In this document: in pieces, positions 6,067-12,831 of the stretch | Layout of the letters: every line of letters begins with the position of its first letter | Position numbering within the stretch: position 1 is the stretch's first letter | Source: an uncultured Prevotella sp. | GTDB lineage: Bacteria > Bacteroidota > Bacteroidia > Bacteroidales > Bacteroidaceae | Direction: 5' to 3' | DNA length: 15,789 bases | Assembly (NCBI GenBank): GCA_900550635.1 | Contig: URSZ01000052.1 | Coordinates: forward strand, 1 to 15,789 | Position numbers and translations under genes: made by a program | Notes under the pieces: generated by a model | Database searches by the model: none | What the model was told of the DNA's origin: nothing | What the model saw: only the letters and a program-made list of their open reading frames with translations

Positions 6067-7251
6067 TCATTTTGCTTTCGACACCGAGATACGGCCTGAT
6101 TTGTTTACCACCAGTTTTACTTTCTTGAGCGCACGTTCGGGGTGGTCGAAAATAAGTGCGGGATTGTATGCACGGCCGTTTACGCGTATTTCGAAGTGCA
6201 GGTGTTCCGTTGTGGCGCGCCCGGTGCGGCCGGTGAGTGCGATTACTTGTCCTGCTTTTACCCAGTCGCCTACTTTTACAAGGTTCTTGCTGTTGTGTGA
6301 ATAAAGCGTCTCGAGACCTGAGGCATGGCGTACAACAACAACGTTGCCGTACCCGCTGTAACGCTTTGAGAAGCGCACACGTCCGGCAAATGCCGCGCAA
6401 ATGCTGTCGTTAGGCTTTGTCTTGAGGTCTACTCCGCTGTGGCGGCGCTTGCCACCGTAATTGCTTATAACTTTCGAGCCTGGAAGCGGATAGCACCAGT
6501 CGTTTTCGCCGTATTTTGCAAAGTTTATGGTTATGGTATTGCTCTTTTCGAAAAGTTCAGGCGTTTTTGCGCTTACAATGCTTTGTTCCTTGTCGGTAAA
6601 CTCGCGTTCCATGTCGACCGGAGAGTTTTCGTCGATTTCGTTGTAGGCTTCCTCGTCTTCGATGTCGATGTCTACCAGCTTGCCGCGTTTGGTGAATTTG
6701 TACACATGTTTGTAAAGTTCGCGGCTGTTTGTTTTTATCAGCGTCTTGGGATTGATGTTGCAGCCGTTTACCATTATTTCGAACAGCAGTAACCCTTCGT
6801 TCCCGTTTTCGCCGACAACGGCTATTTCTTGCCCGGCGTTTACGTGTTCGCCAACTTTTACAAGGTTCTTTGAGTTTCCTCCGTAAACGGTTTCAAGCCC
6901 GTTGTTGTGGCGTATTACGATAACATTGCCGTGCGACGGCAGTGTGCGTGCAAGGCGCACTGTTCCTCCGAACATGGCCTTGACCTTGTCGCCTTTTGCG
7001 GCCGATATTTTAAGGCCGCGCGTAGAGGCGGACGCTTTTCCGCCTGCGAGCGGGAAGGAGTATTCCGATTCCTTGAGTGTGGTGAAATCAACGCTGAAGG
7101 ACTTGGACTTTTCAAAAAGCCCGGGCGTATCTACGTTGATTTCTCTTTTTTCGGCAGGAGTGAAGCTGTCGGCCAGCAGCACTGCCGGAATTCCTGCGGT
7201 TACAATCAGCAACAGGGCTATTGCGTGTTTGGTTTTTATGAAAGTTTTCAT
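6067..7251 (-). CDS. Exported protein with tandem M23 (LytM) domains, the first catalytically dead
   Basis: A 394-residue protein. Residues 1-27 are a signal peptide (AIALLLIVTAGIPAVLLA). A module beginning TPxLFEKS occurs twice (about 42-170 and 230-368), each ending in a LytM fold. The second keeps the Zn ligands and catalytic His: HSGVD (His271, Asp275), LYSHN (His319) and HLHFE (His350, His352), so it should be a D,D-type peptidoglycan endopeptidase. In the first these are TRGLK, VYGGN and LLLFE: every ligand is lost while VNG, KNLVKVGxxVxAGQ and other scaffold residues remain. An acidic linker (DIEDEEAYNEIDE) separates them. The ATG at 7251 overlaps the pgeF stop as ATGA, showing translational coupling. 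A longer frame starting at 7428 runs inside pgeF and bypasses the signal peptide, so I rejected that start. Confidence 0.9.
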   Translation of the reverse strand: MKTFIKTKHAIALLLIVTAGIPAVLLADSFTPAEKREINVDTPGLFEKSKSFSVDFTTLKESEYSFPLAGGKASASTRGLKISAAKGDKVKAMFGGTVRLARTLPSHGNVIVIRHNNGLETVYGGNSKNLVKVGEHVNAGQEIAVVGENGNEGLLLFEIMVNGCNINPKTLIKTNSRELYKHVYKFTKRGKLVDIDIEDEEAYNEIDENSPVDMEREFTDKEQSIVSAKTPELFEKSNTITINFAKYGENDWCYPLPGSKVISNYGGKRRHSGVDLKTKPNDSICAAFAGRVRFSKRYSGYGNVVVVRHASGLETLYSHNSKNLVKVGDWVKAGQVIALTGRTGRATTEHLHFEIRVNGRAYNPALIFDHPERALKKVKLVVNKSGRISVSKAK

Positions 7252-8036
7252 GGTTGTCGTAAAATTATTCCTGAAACGATTCTTCCTGAGTTTATTCCTA
7301 ACCTGCGGGCGGAAAAGTAGTCGCAACAGTTTGAGAATGTGCATATATTTGCCTTGTGGATATTTTCGTGCCTTATTCCCGGCGCTTCGAGTTGCATGGC
7401 GTTGGCCTTCCAAAGGTCTATGTGCCATTTCCCGTTTATGTGCGTTGCTATTTCGTGCATGTCGAACGCTTTGTTCTCGAATTGTTCGTACACTTCGGCG
7501 CCTACCTCAAATGCTTCCTGCGATATGGAAGGACCTATTATTGCTGAAATCTTGCTCGGGTCGGCTCCTAACTTGCCAGTCATGGTGGCAACGGTCTTTC
7601 CGGCTATGTTGTTAAGCGTTCCACGCCATCCGGCATGCACTGCAGCTGCTATCCTGTATTCGGAAGAGTAAAGCAGTATGGGCACACAGTCGGCAGTTGA
7701 TACCGCAATGCAGATGTCTTGCTCTTTGGTGATGAGCGCGTCAATGCCTTCAAGCCGCTTTTTTCGTTGCCCGCAATCAAGCTGCATGAAGTCCTTGTCT
7801 ATTATTAAGATTTCGGTTTTGTGAACCTGATGTGGCAGCACAAAACAATTTTCATTGATTGAAAGTTCCCTGCAAAGCGCCGTGAAATTGTTTTTTATAG
7901 CGTCTTGCTCGTCGCCGCAATAGGGATTTATGTTGAATTCCCCGTAATTTCCTTTGCTGTACCCGCCGTGGCGCGTGGAACTGAAAGATGTAACGCCAGG
8001 AGCTGTGTCGTAGTAAAGAAGTTTCGGCATTATCAT
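7248..8036 (-). CDS. pgeF: Peptidoglycan editing factor PgeF (YfiH/DUF152, multicopper-oxidase-like fold)
   Basis: A 262-residue cytosolic protein of the family once called polyphenol oxidase/laccase-like. In E. coli YfiH removes wrongly incorporated L-Ser from UDP-MurNAc-peptide precursors; other members act as purine nucleosidases or phosphorylases. The zinc site is intact: His72 in HQVH, Cys117 in ADCVPILLYS and His134 in HAGWRG, with the usual 17-residue Cys-to-His spacing. FSARR at 241 is also typical. The ATG immediately follows the obg stop (TAAATG), and the stop overlaps the next start (ATGA), so expression is coupled to both. A second ATG two codons in (8030) could also be used. Its place between nucleotide-salvage genes and a cell-wall hydrolase fits either proposed activity. 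Confidence 0.93.
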   Translation of the reverse strand: MIMPKLLYYDTAPGVTSFSSTRHGGYSKGNYGEFNINPYCGDEQDAIKNNFTALCRELSINENCFVLPHQVHKTEILIIDKDFMQLDCGQRKKRLEGIDALITKEQDICIAVSTADCVPILLYSSEYRIAAAVHAGWRGTLNNIAGKTVATMTGKLGADPSKISAIIGPSISQEAFEVGAEVYEQFENKAFDMHEIATHINGKWHIDLWKANAMQLEAPGIRHENIHKANICTFSNCCDYFSARRLGINSGRIVSGIILRQP

Positions 8037-9152
8037 TTATTCCGCGCTTTCTTCGTTTTCTGTAGGTTCGAATTCTTCGTCATCAAGTTCGTCGTATCGC
8101 GAAACTTCACGCTCGCGGTGCACGAGTTGTTCTGTTTGTATTGCTTCCAGCTTGTTGCTTTCGTTGTTCAACTCTTCCCAAAGCGTATCCTTGAGCTTGT
8201 CGAGCCCGTATTGCGCAACGGCGGAAATAAATACGGTAGGAATGTTGATTTTAATCTGGCTGGCAATGTCCATTACCATTTCCTCGTCTATTATGTCGCA
8301 CTTTGTTATTGCGAGTACGCGGTGTTTGTCGAGCATTTGCGGGTTGAACTGTTCAAGCTCGTGAAGTAGAATTTCGTATTCCTTGTTAATGTCTTCGCTG
8401 TCGACGGGAATCATGAACAGCAGCAGCGAGTTGCGTTCGATGTGCCGGAGAAACCTGAGACCGAGGCCTTTTCCCTGATTCGCACCTTCTATAATTCCCG
8501 GTATGTCGGCCATGACGAACGATTGGCTGTCGCGGTAATTTACTATTCCAAGGTTTGGAACGAGTGTGGTGAACGGATAGTTTGCGATTTTGGGCTTTGC
8601 CGACGAGAGCGCGGACAACAGCGTGGATTTTCCCGCGTTGGGGAATCCTACAAGTCCTACATCGGCAAGCAGTTTCAGTTCCAGTATTATGTTTTGCTCT
8701 GTTGCCGGTTCGCCGGGCTGCGCATAGCGTGGTGTCTGGTTGGTGGCTGTACGGAATTGCCAGTTTCCCAAACCTCCGCGGCCGCCTTTCAACAGCAGGA
8801 CTTCCTGTCCGTCGTATGTTACGTCGGTAAGAAATTTCCCGGTGTCGGCGTCGTATGCCACGGTGCCGCAAGGAACTTCACTGTACTTGTCTTCGCCGTC
8901 TTTTCCGTGCGAGCAGTCTTTCGAGCCGTTGCCTCCGTTGCCGGCAAATACGTGTCGTTGGTAGCGCAGGTGGAGCAGAGTCCACAAGTTTCGGTTGCCG
9001 CGCAGGTAAATGTTGCCTCCGCGCCCTCCGTCTCCTCCGTCGGGGCCGCCTTTGGGCAGGTATTTGGCCCGGTGAAGGTGCATTGCTCCTCGTCCGCCTT
9101 TGCCTGAGCGGCAGAATATTTTTACGTAGTCGATAAAGTTGCTCTCCGGCAT
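8037..9152 (-). CDS. obg: GTPase Obg (ribosome-associated)
   Basis: Essential GTPase that binds the 50S subunit and links ribosome maturation to growth and stringent control. Residues 1-158 are the glycine-rich Obg fold (SGKGGRG, GGPDGGDGGRGG at 35-46, LKGGRGGLGN). Residues 159-330 are the G domain: G1 GFPNAGKST (169-177), switch I TT at 195-196, G3 DIPG (216-219), G4 TKCD (283-286, where many families have NKxD) and a G5 SA near 310. The remaining 40 residues are an acidic tail (DELDDEEFEPTENEESAE) without the OCT domain seen in Gram-positive Obg. It lies 71 nt downstream of adk, with a hairpin between, and directly abuts pgeF. Confidence 0.96.
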   Translation of the reverse strand: MPESNFIDYVKIFCRSGKGGRGAMHLHRAKYLPKGGPDGGDGGRGGNIYLRGNRNLWTLLHLRYQRHVFAGNGGNGSKDCSHGKDGEDKYSEVPCGTVAYDADTGKFLTDVTYDGQEVLLLKGGRGGLGNWQFRTATNQTPRYAQPGEPATEQNIILELKLLADVGLVGFPNAGKSTLLSALSSAKPKIANYPFTTLVPNLGIVNYRDSQSFVMADIPGIIEGANQGKGLGLRFLRHIERNSLLLFMIPVDSEDINKEYEILLHELEQFNPQMLDKHRVLAITKCDIIDEEMVMDIASQIKINIPTVFISAVAQYGLDKLKDTLWEELNNESNKLEAIQTEQLVHREREVSRYDELDDEEFEPTENEESAE

Positions 9153-9174
9153 GGTTGTGTGTATATTAAGTGGA

Positions 9175-9204
9175 AGCAGCCCGCGTTGTTTTAAGCGGGC
9201 TGTT
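9175..9204 (-). promoter_or_regulatory. Hairpin between adk and obg
   Basis: AGCCCGC (9178-9184) pairs with GCGGGCT (9195-9201), extended by three further pairs outward including one G-T, with a 10-nt loop. No T run follows on the minus strand, so it is a poor terminator. It could be an attenuator, a processing site or an RNA-stability element within the operon. Confidence 0.4.
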
Positions 9205-9223
9205 CCTTGTGTGTTCTGTTGTT

Positions 9224-9793
9224 TTAAAGGCTGTCTATTACTTTACAGATGTCGGCAAAGATTGTTTCGAGTTCTCCAACACCTTTTACGTGGTGGTGTT
9301 TGCCGCGTGCCTCATACCATTCTATTAATGGTGCCGTTTGGTTTTTGTATACGTCAAGGCGTTTTTTTATGGTTTCTTCGTTGTCGTCGGCGCGTCCTGA
9401 AGTCTTTCCGCGCAGCAGCATACGGCTTATCAGCACGTCGTCGGGTACATCGAGCTCTATCATAGCCTTTACTTCCGAGCCGCGTTTGCTTAGCATTTCT
9501 TCAAGTGATTCGGCTTGTGCCACAGTGCGGGGGAATCCGTCGAATATAACTCCTTCGCAGGGGCACATGCTGTCGTATACCGAAGCCAGTATGTCGGTCA
9601 TCAGGGCGTCGGGAAGTAGCTGCCCTTCGTCGATATAGCGTTTAGCGGTTTTTCCGAGTTCTGTTCCGTTCTTTATTTCACTACGCAGTACGTCGCCGGT
9701 TGATATGTGGCGAAAACCGTAGTGTTCAACGAGCTTGTCGCTTTGTGTGCCTTTGCCCGAGCCCGGCGCACCGAAAATTACGATATTTTTCAT
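9224..9793 (-). CDS. adk: Adenylate kinase (short-LID form)
   Basis: Interconverts ATP + AMP and 2 ADP in the cytosol. P-loop GAPGSGKGT at residues 8-16; AMP-binding HISTGDVLR at about 29-37 and DGFPRT near 84; LID region LLRGKTSGRADDNEETIKKRL. At 189 residues it is the short type without the Cys4 zinc insertion. The gene starts 42 nt after the hpt stop. The leader is A/T-rich, with no strong Shine-Dalgarno. It lies second in the hpt-adk-obg-pgeF-M23 operon, next to hpt, which produces the nucleotides it balances. Confidence 0.97.
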   Translation of the reverse strand: MKNIVIFGAPGSGKGTQSDKLVEHYGFRHISTGDVLRSEIKNGTELGKTAKRYIDEGQLLPDALMTDILASVYDSMCPCEGVIFDGFPRTVAQAESLEEMLSKRGSEVKAMIELDVPDDVLISRMLLRGKTSGRADDNEETIKKRLDVYKNQTAPLIEWYEARGKHHHVKGVGELETIFADICKVIDSL

Positions 9794-9835
9794 TTCTATA
9801 TTAGTTTGTGTAGTTTGTTTTCTTGGTTGCTCATG

Positions 9836-10396
9836 CTAATCTGCGGCTATGTATATGTCCGGAAGGTTGCGTCCCAGCCCGTTGTAATCCAGCCCGTAGC
9901 CGACAATGAAATCGGTGGCTTTCATTTTGAACCCGCAGTACCTTATGTTTATGTCGGTTTCCAGCTTGGCCGGTTTTGATACGAGCGTTGCAATGTTTAC
10001 CGATTTGGCTTCGTGGCCAGCAAGTATCTTTTTCATGGCTTGCATGGTGCGTCCTGTTTCGATGATGTCTTCTATTATTATGACATCGCGGCCTTTAACG
10101 TCCATGTTCAGCCCCATGATGTTTTTCACGGTTCCGGTGGAGGAAGTTCCTTCATAGGAGGCCAGGCGCACAAAGCAAACCTCGCAGTCTTTTGGTATGC
10201 AGCGCAGCAGGTCGGCCGCAAATACGAACGCACCGTTCAGCACGCACAAAAACACAGGCGTGCACCCCTCGGTGTCGCGTTCTATTTCGGCTGCCAGGCG
10301 CTTTACCTCGTGCCTTATCTCGTTGCGGCTTGTCATTAGAGTGAATACCTTGCCGCCCAACGTTATTTTGTCTTGCGCAATGTCTGCATTTTGCAT
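9836..10396 (-). CDS. hpt: Hypoxanthine phosphoribosyltransferase
   Basis: Purine salvage: joins hypoxanthine (and often guanine) to PRPP, giving IMP/GMP. The 186 residues contain the type I PRTase features: VFLCVLNGAFVFAADL at 48-63, the flexible-loop motif RLASYEGTSSTG near 77, the PRPP-binding motif VIIIEDIIETGRTM at 105-118, and the C-terminal VGYGLDYNGLGRNLPDIY typical of HPRT and not of xanthine or adenine enzymes. The start at 10396 is supported by the promoter directly in front of it; the next in-frame ATG, at residue 21, would remove the first conserved strand. First gene of the five-gene operon. Confidence 0.95.
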   Translation of the reverse strand: MQNADIAQDKITLGGKVFTLMTSRNEIRHEVKRLAAEIERDTEGCTPVFLCVLNGAFVFAADLLRCIPKDCEVCFVRLASYEGTSSTGTVKNIMGLNMDVKGRDVIIIEDIIETGRTMQAMKKILAGHEAKSVNIATLVSKPAKLETDINIRYCGFKMKATDFIVGYGLDYNGLGRNLPDIYIAAD

Positions 10397-10404
10397 GATG
10401 AATG

Positions 10405-10436
10405 CAAAGATAGCGAATAATTGCGGTAATTGTAAA
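10405..10436 (-). promoter_or_regulatory. Promoter of the hpt operon, almost touching the start codon
   Basis: On the minus strand TTTA (10436-10433, 3 of 4 to TTTG), 20 nt, then TATCTTTG (10412-10405, an exact TAnnTTTG). Eight bases separate the -7 box from the ATG at 10396, so the leader should be only a few bases long. Confidence 0.65.
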
Positions 10437-10539
10437 TATATTCAGCGTTTCTTGTGCAAAAGGTTGTTCATGCTCGGAGAGAGGGAGTCTGATTTTGTCG
10501 TCTTTCAAGGCATGCAGAATCGTCTTTTCGGAAAGGCGC

Positions 10540-10606
10540 AAAAAATATGTCTGAGATATTTTAAAATAGGTCAGACATATTTCGAAATATGTGCCTTGTA
10601 TTTTTT
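10540..10606 (-). repeat. Repeat element D; possible terminator of the glutaredoxin-like gene
   Basis: Minus-strand order: lead unit ATACAAGGCACATATTTC (the lead unit of A, B and C, inverted), unit 2 ATATGTCTGACCTATTTT, unit 3 ATATCTCAGACATATTTT, all 21 nt apart. Units 2 and 3 pair with two mismatches and six T's follow. It begins about 175 nt after the stop of the upstream gene. Confidence 0.75.
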
Positions 10607-10779
10607 CTTTGCTCCCAATGGGGGTGAAAAGCCCGTCACACCGATGTTTCCGAAACTGTTCCGAATTGTGCGGTATAAAGCACTCGTTTTGTTTAGGGAA
10701 AGGTTTGATGTTTATGCAAAAAAGCCGGCCGGTTTTGAATAAACATGCGCTGCCTTGCCTGGAGCTTCGATCTCCGGTT

Positions 10780-11082
10780 TCAGCAACCGCTCCCGTCCAG
10801 GTTGCACGAGGCTCCGGCATTTTCCTTGGGACGCGGGCGCAGCCCGGCTTTTTCGGGCCTTAGGGTCACTGTGCCGTCGTCGAGTACGAAACAGGGTATG
10901 CCTACGGCACCTACGCGTTTCATTACGTCGAATGCCGGATTGCTGTCGCGCAACTTTAGGAATTCTTTCAGGTTCCTGACGTGCTCGCCTATGTCGATTA
11001 TCTCGTAGTTGCTGTTTCCTTCAACCTGCTTTTCTACATAGGTGCAGTCGGGGCAGGTGCTCATTCCATAAATCTTAATCAT
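10780..11082 (-). CDS. Small glutaredoxin-like protein (CPDC active site)
   Basis: A 100-residue cytosolic thioredoxin-fold protein. The redox motif CPDC is at residues 10-13 (MIKIYGMSTCPDC), the cis-Pro is in VGIPCFVL (Pro63), and helix HVRNLKEFLKLRDSNPAF lies between. It matches what I recall of the glutaredoxin-related COG4545 group in Bacteroidota. Additional cysteines are Cys64 and two near the end (CNLDGSGC, Cys93 and Cys100), which may be a second redox pair or a metal site. Substrates are unknown. It is a single-gene unit with an exact -7 box upstream and element D downstream. An 11-bp inverted repeat covers its promoter and start codon. Confidence 0.85.
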   Translation of the reverse strand: MIKIYGMSTCPDCTYVEKQVEGNSNYEIIDIGEHVRNLKEFLKLRDSNPAFDVMKRVGAVGIPCFVLDDGTVTLRPEKAGLRPRPKENAGASCNLDGSGC

Positions 11083-11122
11083 AGCTTTGCGGTTTTTACG
11101 TTTTGCTTAGTGCAAAGCTATG
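11080..11122 (-). promoter_or_regulatory. -7 box and inverted repeat over the start of the glutaredoxin-like gene
   Basis: The minus strand has TAGCTTTG (11120-11113), an exact TAnnTTTG, with no TTTG at the right distance upstream. Around it, GCAAAGCTATG (11112-11122, plus strand) is the exact inverse of CATAGCTTTGC (11080-11090). The latter contains the start codon. The arm centres are 32 bp apart, about three helical turns, as in an operator. Confidence 0.45.
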
Positions 11123-11238
11123 TAAAAGAACTGATATTTCATAGTTGCAAATTGTTTTTGCGTCAGGGTTTCCGTTGTCTCCAAAACGAGGAACTGCTAT
11201 CGCGGCGGCCGGATGTGCTTACGCGCCGTTATATTACA

Positions 11239-11271
11239 AATGCGGCAGCGGGTAATTTCCGCTGCCGCATT
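11239..11271 (-). terminator. Hairpin terminator after the AICAR transformylase unit
   Basis: A perfect 13-bp stem, AATGCGGCAGCGG (11239-11251) with 11259-11271, and a 7-nt loop. The minus-strand 3' side continues TTTGTAATAT, a weak T tract. It lies 43 nt past the small basic ORF. Confidence 0.55.
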
Positions 11272-11313
11272 TGCGTTGTTGTACAAACAGGTTTGCGTGT
11301 CTTTTGTGCCTGC

Positions 11314-11523
11314 TCACCGGCTGCGTTTGGATTTCTCTGCCCGGTGTTTGCGTATGTTGGCTTTTTTTATGGCCGAGGCTGAGCCGTGCGCTCCCGTGCG
11401 GTAGGCTTTCTTTTTGGCCTTGGTGCGCACTTTCCCGTCGTTGTCATCTTCCTGGCGGGCTTTGTGGAATACAAGTCCTTTGTGTATTACTTCTTCTATC
11501 TCTTTTTTGCTGGCCTTGCGCAT
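11314..11523 (-). CDS. Small very basic hypothetical protein
   Basis: A 69-residue frame, unrecognised. About a third of the residues are Lys/Arg, with no hydrophobic segment. The start is helical and charged (MRKASKKEIEEVIHKGLVFHKARQ); the rest is Lys/Gly/Ser-rich (KAKKKAYRTGAHGSASAIKK) and ends KSKRSR. Such composition would suit nucleic-acid binding, but that is only inference. It begins 26 nt after the AICAR transformylase stop, AGGA lies 5 nt before the ATG, and a hairpin terminator follows, so it fits as the second gene of that unit. No opposite-strand frame here is better supported. It could still be a chance frame. Confidence 0.5.
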   Translation of the reverse strand: MRKASKKEIEEVIHKGLVFHKARQEDDNDGKVRTKAKKKAYRTGAHGSASAIKKANIRKHRAEKSKRSR

Positions 11524-11549
11524 TTGTCCTGTTTTTGCAAGTGTATTTT

Positions 11550-12731
11550 TTAATGATGGAAAAGCCTTACGCCTGTAAAGGCCATGGCAATACCGTATTT
11601 GTCGCAGGTTTCTATTACATGGTCGTCGCGGACGCTGCCTCCGGCCTGTGCAACATATTTCACTCCGCTTTTGCGGGCGCGTTCTATGTTGTCGCCAAAC
11701 GGGAAGAATGCGTCACTGCCCAGGCATACGTCGGTGTTTTTTGCTATCCACTCGGCGCATTCCTCGCGTGTAAGCGGTTCGGGGCGTTGGGTGAAGAACA
11801 TTTGCCATGCTCCGTCGCGCAGAACGTCGTCTGCCTCATCTCCGGTGTATAGGTCGATTGTGTTGTCGCGGTCTGCGCGGCGTATTCCTTCGACGAAAGG
11901 CAGGTTCATTACTTTTGGGCACTGGCGCAGCCACCATTTGTCGGCTTTGCTTCCTGCAAGGCGCGTGCAGTGTATGCGGCTCTGCTGCCCTGCTCCTATT
12001 CCTATTGCCTGCCCGTCCTTGACATAGCACACCGAATTGCTCTGCGTGTATTTCAGCGTTATGAGCGAGATTACGAGATCGCGCCTGGCCTCGGGAGTAA
12101 ACGTCTTGTTTTTTGTGGGAACGTTTTCAAACAGGCTGTCATCAGCAAGGTTTATTTCGTTACGCCCCTGCTCGAATGTTACACCGAACACTTGCTTGCG
12201 CTCTATCGGTTCAGGCCGGTATTCAGGGTCAATCTTTATTACGTTGTATGTGCCGCGCCGTTTCTCGCGCAGTATTTCCAATGCTTCGGGTGTGTATCCC
12301 GGTGCGATTACGCCGTCGCTTACTTCGCGCTTTATAAGAGTGGCGGTAGCCTCGTCGCAAACGTCACTCAGGGCTATGAAATCGCCGTATGACGACATGC
12401 GGTCGGCACCGCGTGCCCGGGCGTAGGCACATGCCAGCGGGGTGAGAGGTATTTTTATGTCGTCAACGAAATAAACTTTGCTCAGCGTGCTGCTTAGCGG
12501 AAGGCCTATGGCTGCTCCGGCCGGGGAAACGTGTTTGAACGATGTTGCTGCGGGAAGCCCGGTGGCGGCTTTGAGTTCTTTTACGAGTTGCCAGCCGTTG
12601 AGCGCGTCGAGAAAGTTGATGTATCCCGGGCGGCCGTTAAGCACTTCTACCGGGAGCTCGCCGTTTTCCATGTATATGCGCGAAGGCTTTTGGTTTGGGT
12701 TGCAACCGTACTTTAACTGGAGTTCTTTCAT
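11550..12731 (-). CDS. Stand-alone AICAR formyltransferase (phosphoribosylaminoimidazolecarboxamide formyltransferase)
   Basis: Catalyses the penultimate step of de novo purine synthesis: transfer of formyl from 10-formyl-THF to AICAR, giving FAICAR. The 393 residues correspond to the AICARFT domain of PurH only, with no N-terminal IMP cyclohydrolase domain. Signatures: LKYGCNPNQKP at 7, FKHVSPAG at 65-72 (the catalytic Lys-His pair, Lys66 and His67), DFIALSDVCD near 117, TLKYTQSNSVCYVKDGQAIGIGAGQQSR near 227-254, and the C-terminal SDAFFPFGDNIERA and GGSVRDDHVIE. The start fits the domain boundary. FAICAR cyclisation must be done by another protein, perhaps a full-length PurH elsewhere. It lies 100 nt after tmRNA, with no clear promoter seen in the gap. 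Confidence 0.93.
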   Translation of the reverse strand: MKELQLKYGCNPNQKPSRIYMENGELPVEVLNGRPGYINFLDALNGWQLVKELKAATGLPAATSFKHVSPAGAAIGLPLSSTLSKVYFVDDIKIPLTPLACAYARARGADRMSSYGDFIALSDVCDEATATLIKREVSDGVIAPGYTPEALEILREKRRGTYNVIKIDPEYRPEPIERKQVFGVTFEQGRNEINLADDSLFENVPTKNKTFTPEARRDLVISLITLKYTQSNSVCYVKDGQAIGIGAGQQSRIHCTRLAGSKADKWWLRQCPKVMNLPFVEGIRRADRDNTIDLYTGDEADDVLRDGAWQMFFTQRPEPLTREECAEWIAKNTDVCLGSDAFFPFGDNIERARKSGVKYVAQAGGSVRDDHVIETCDKYGIAMAFTGVRLFHH

Positions 12732-12831
12732 AGTGGAATTGATTTATAATACGCTTTGAAGTGTTGCCGCGCGTGCAAGTGCGCATGACAGGCAGGCTGT
12801 GCGGCGGTTGCTTGCGGCGGCATTGTATGTG

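Larger units (their letters stand above)
10397..10779. other. Intergenic region between hpt and the glutaredoxin-like gene
   Basis: About 380 bases. It holds the hpt promoter and repeat element D. A 222-codon minus frame (10152-10820) crosses the whole region and overlaps hpt out of frame. Its middle reads TYFEIC/TYFKIS heptads from element D, so it is an artefact of the repeat. Confidence 0.75.

Noticed and set aside
7252..7428. N-terminal extension of the M23 protein to an ATG inside pgeF
   Set aside because: It would place 59 basic residues before a clear signal peptide; the ATGA-coupled start at 7251 fits far better.
6902..7615. 237-codon plus-strand frame opposite the M23 and pgeF genes
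   Set aside because: Runs antisense across two recognised genes and their ATGA junction; no family features.
8442..9107. 221-codon plus-strand frame opposite obg
   Set aside because: Antisense of a fully conserved GTPase; no domain or start signal of its own.
10152..10820. 222-codon minus-strand frame spanning the hpt upstream region
   Set aside because: It overlaps hpt out of frame and crosses the hpt promoter and element D; its heptad pattern (TYFEIC, TYFKIS) is produced by the 21-nt repeat.
10830..10862. Small GC-rich hairpin with a T run near the end of the glutaredoxin-like gene
   Set aside because: Lies inside the coding region (LRPEKAGLRPR) with the T run in its loop; the gene continues to a conserved-looking CNLDGSGC end.
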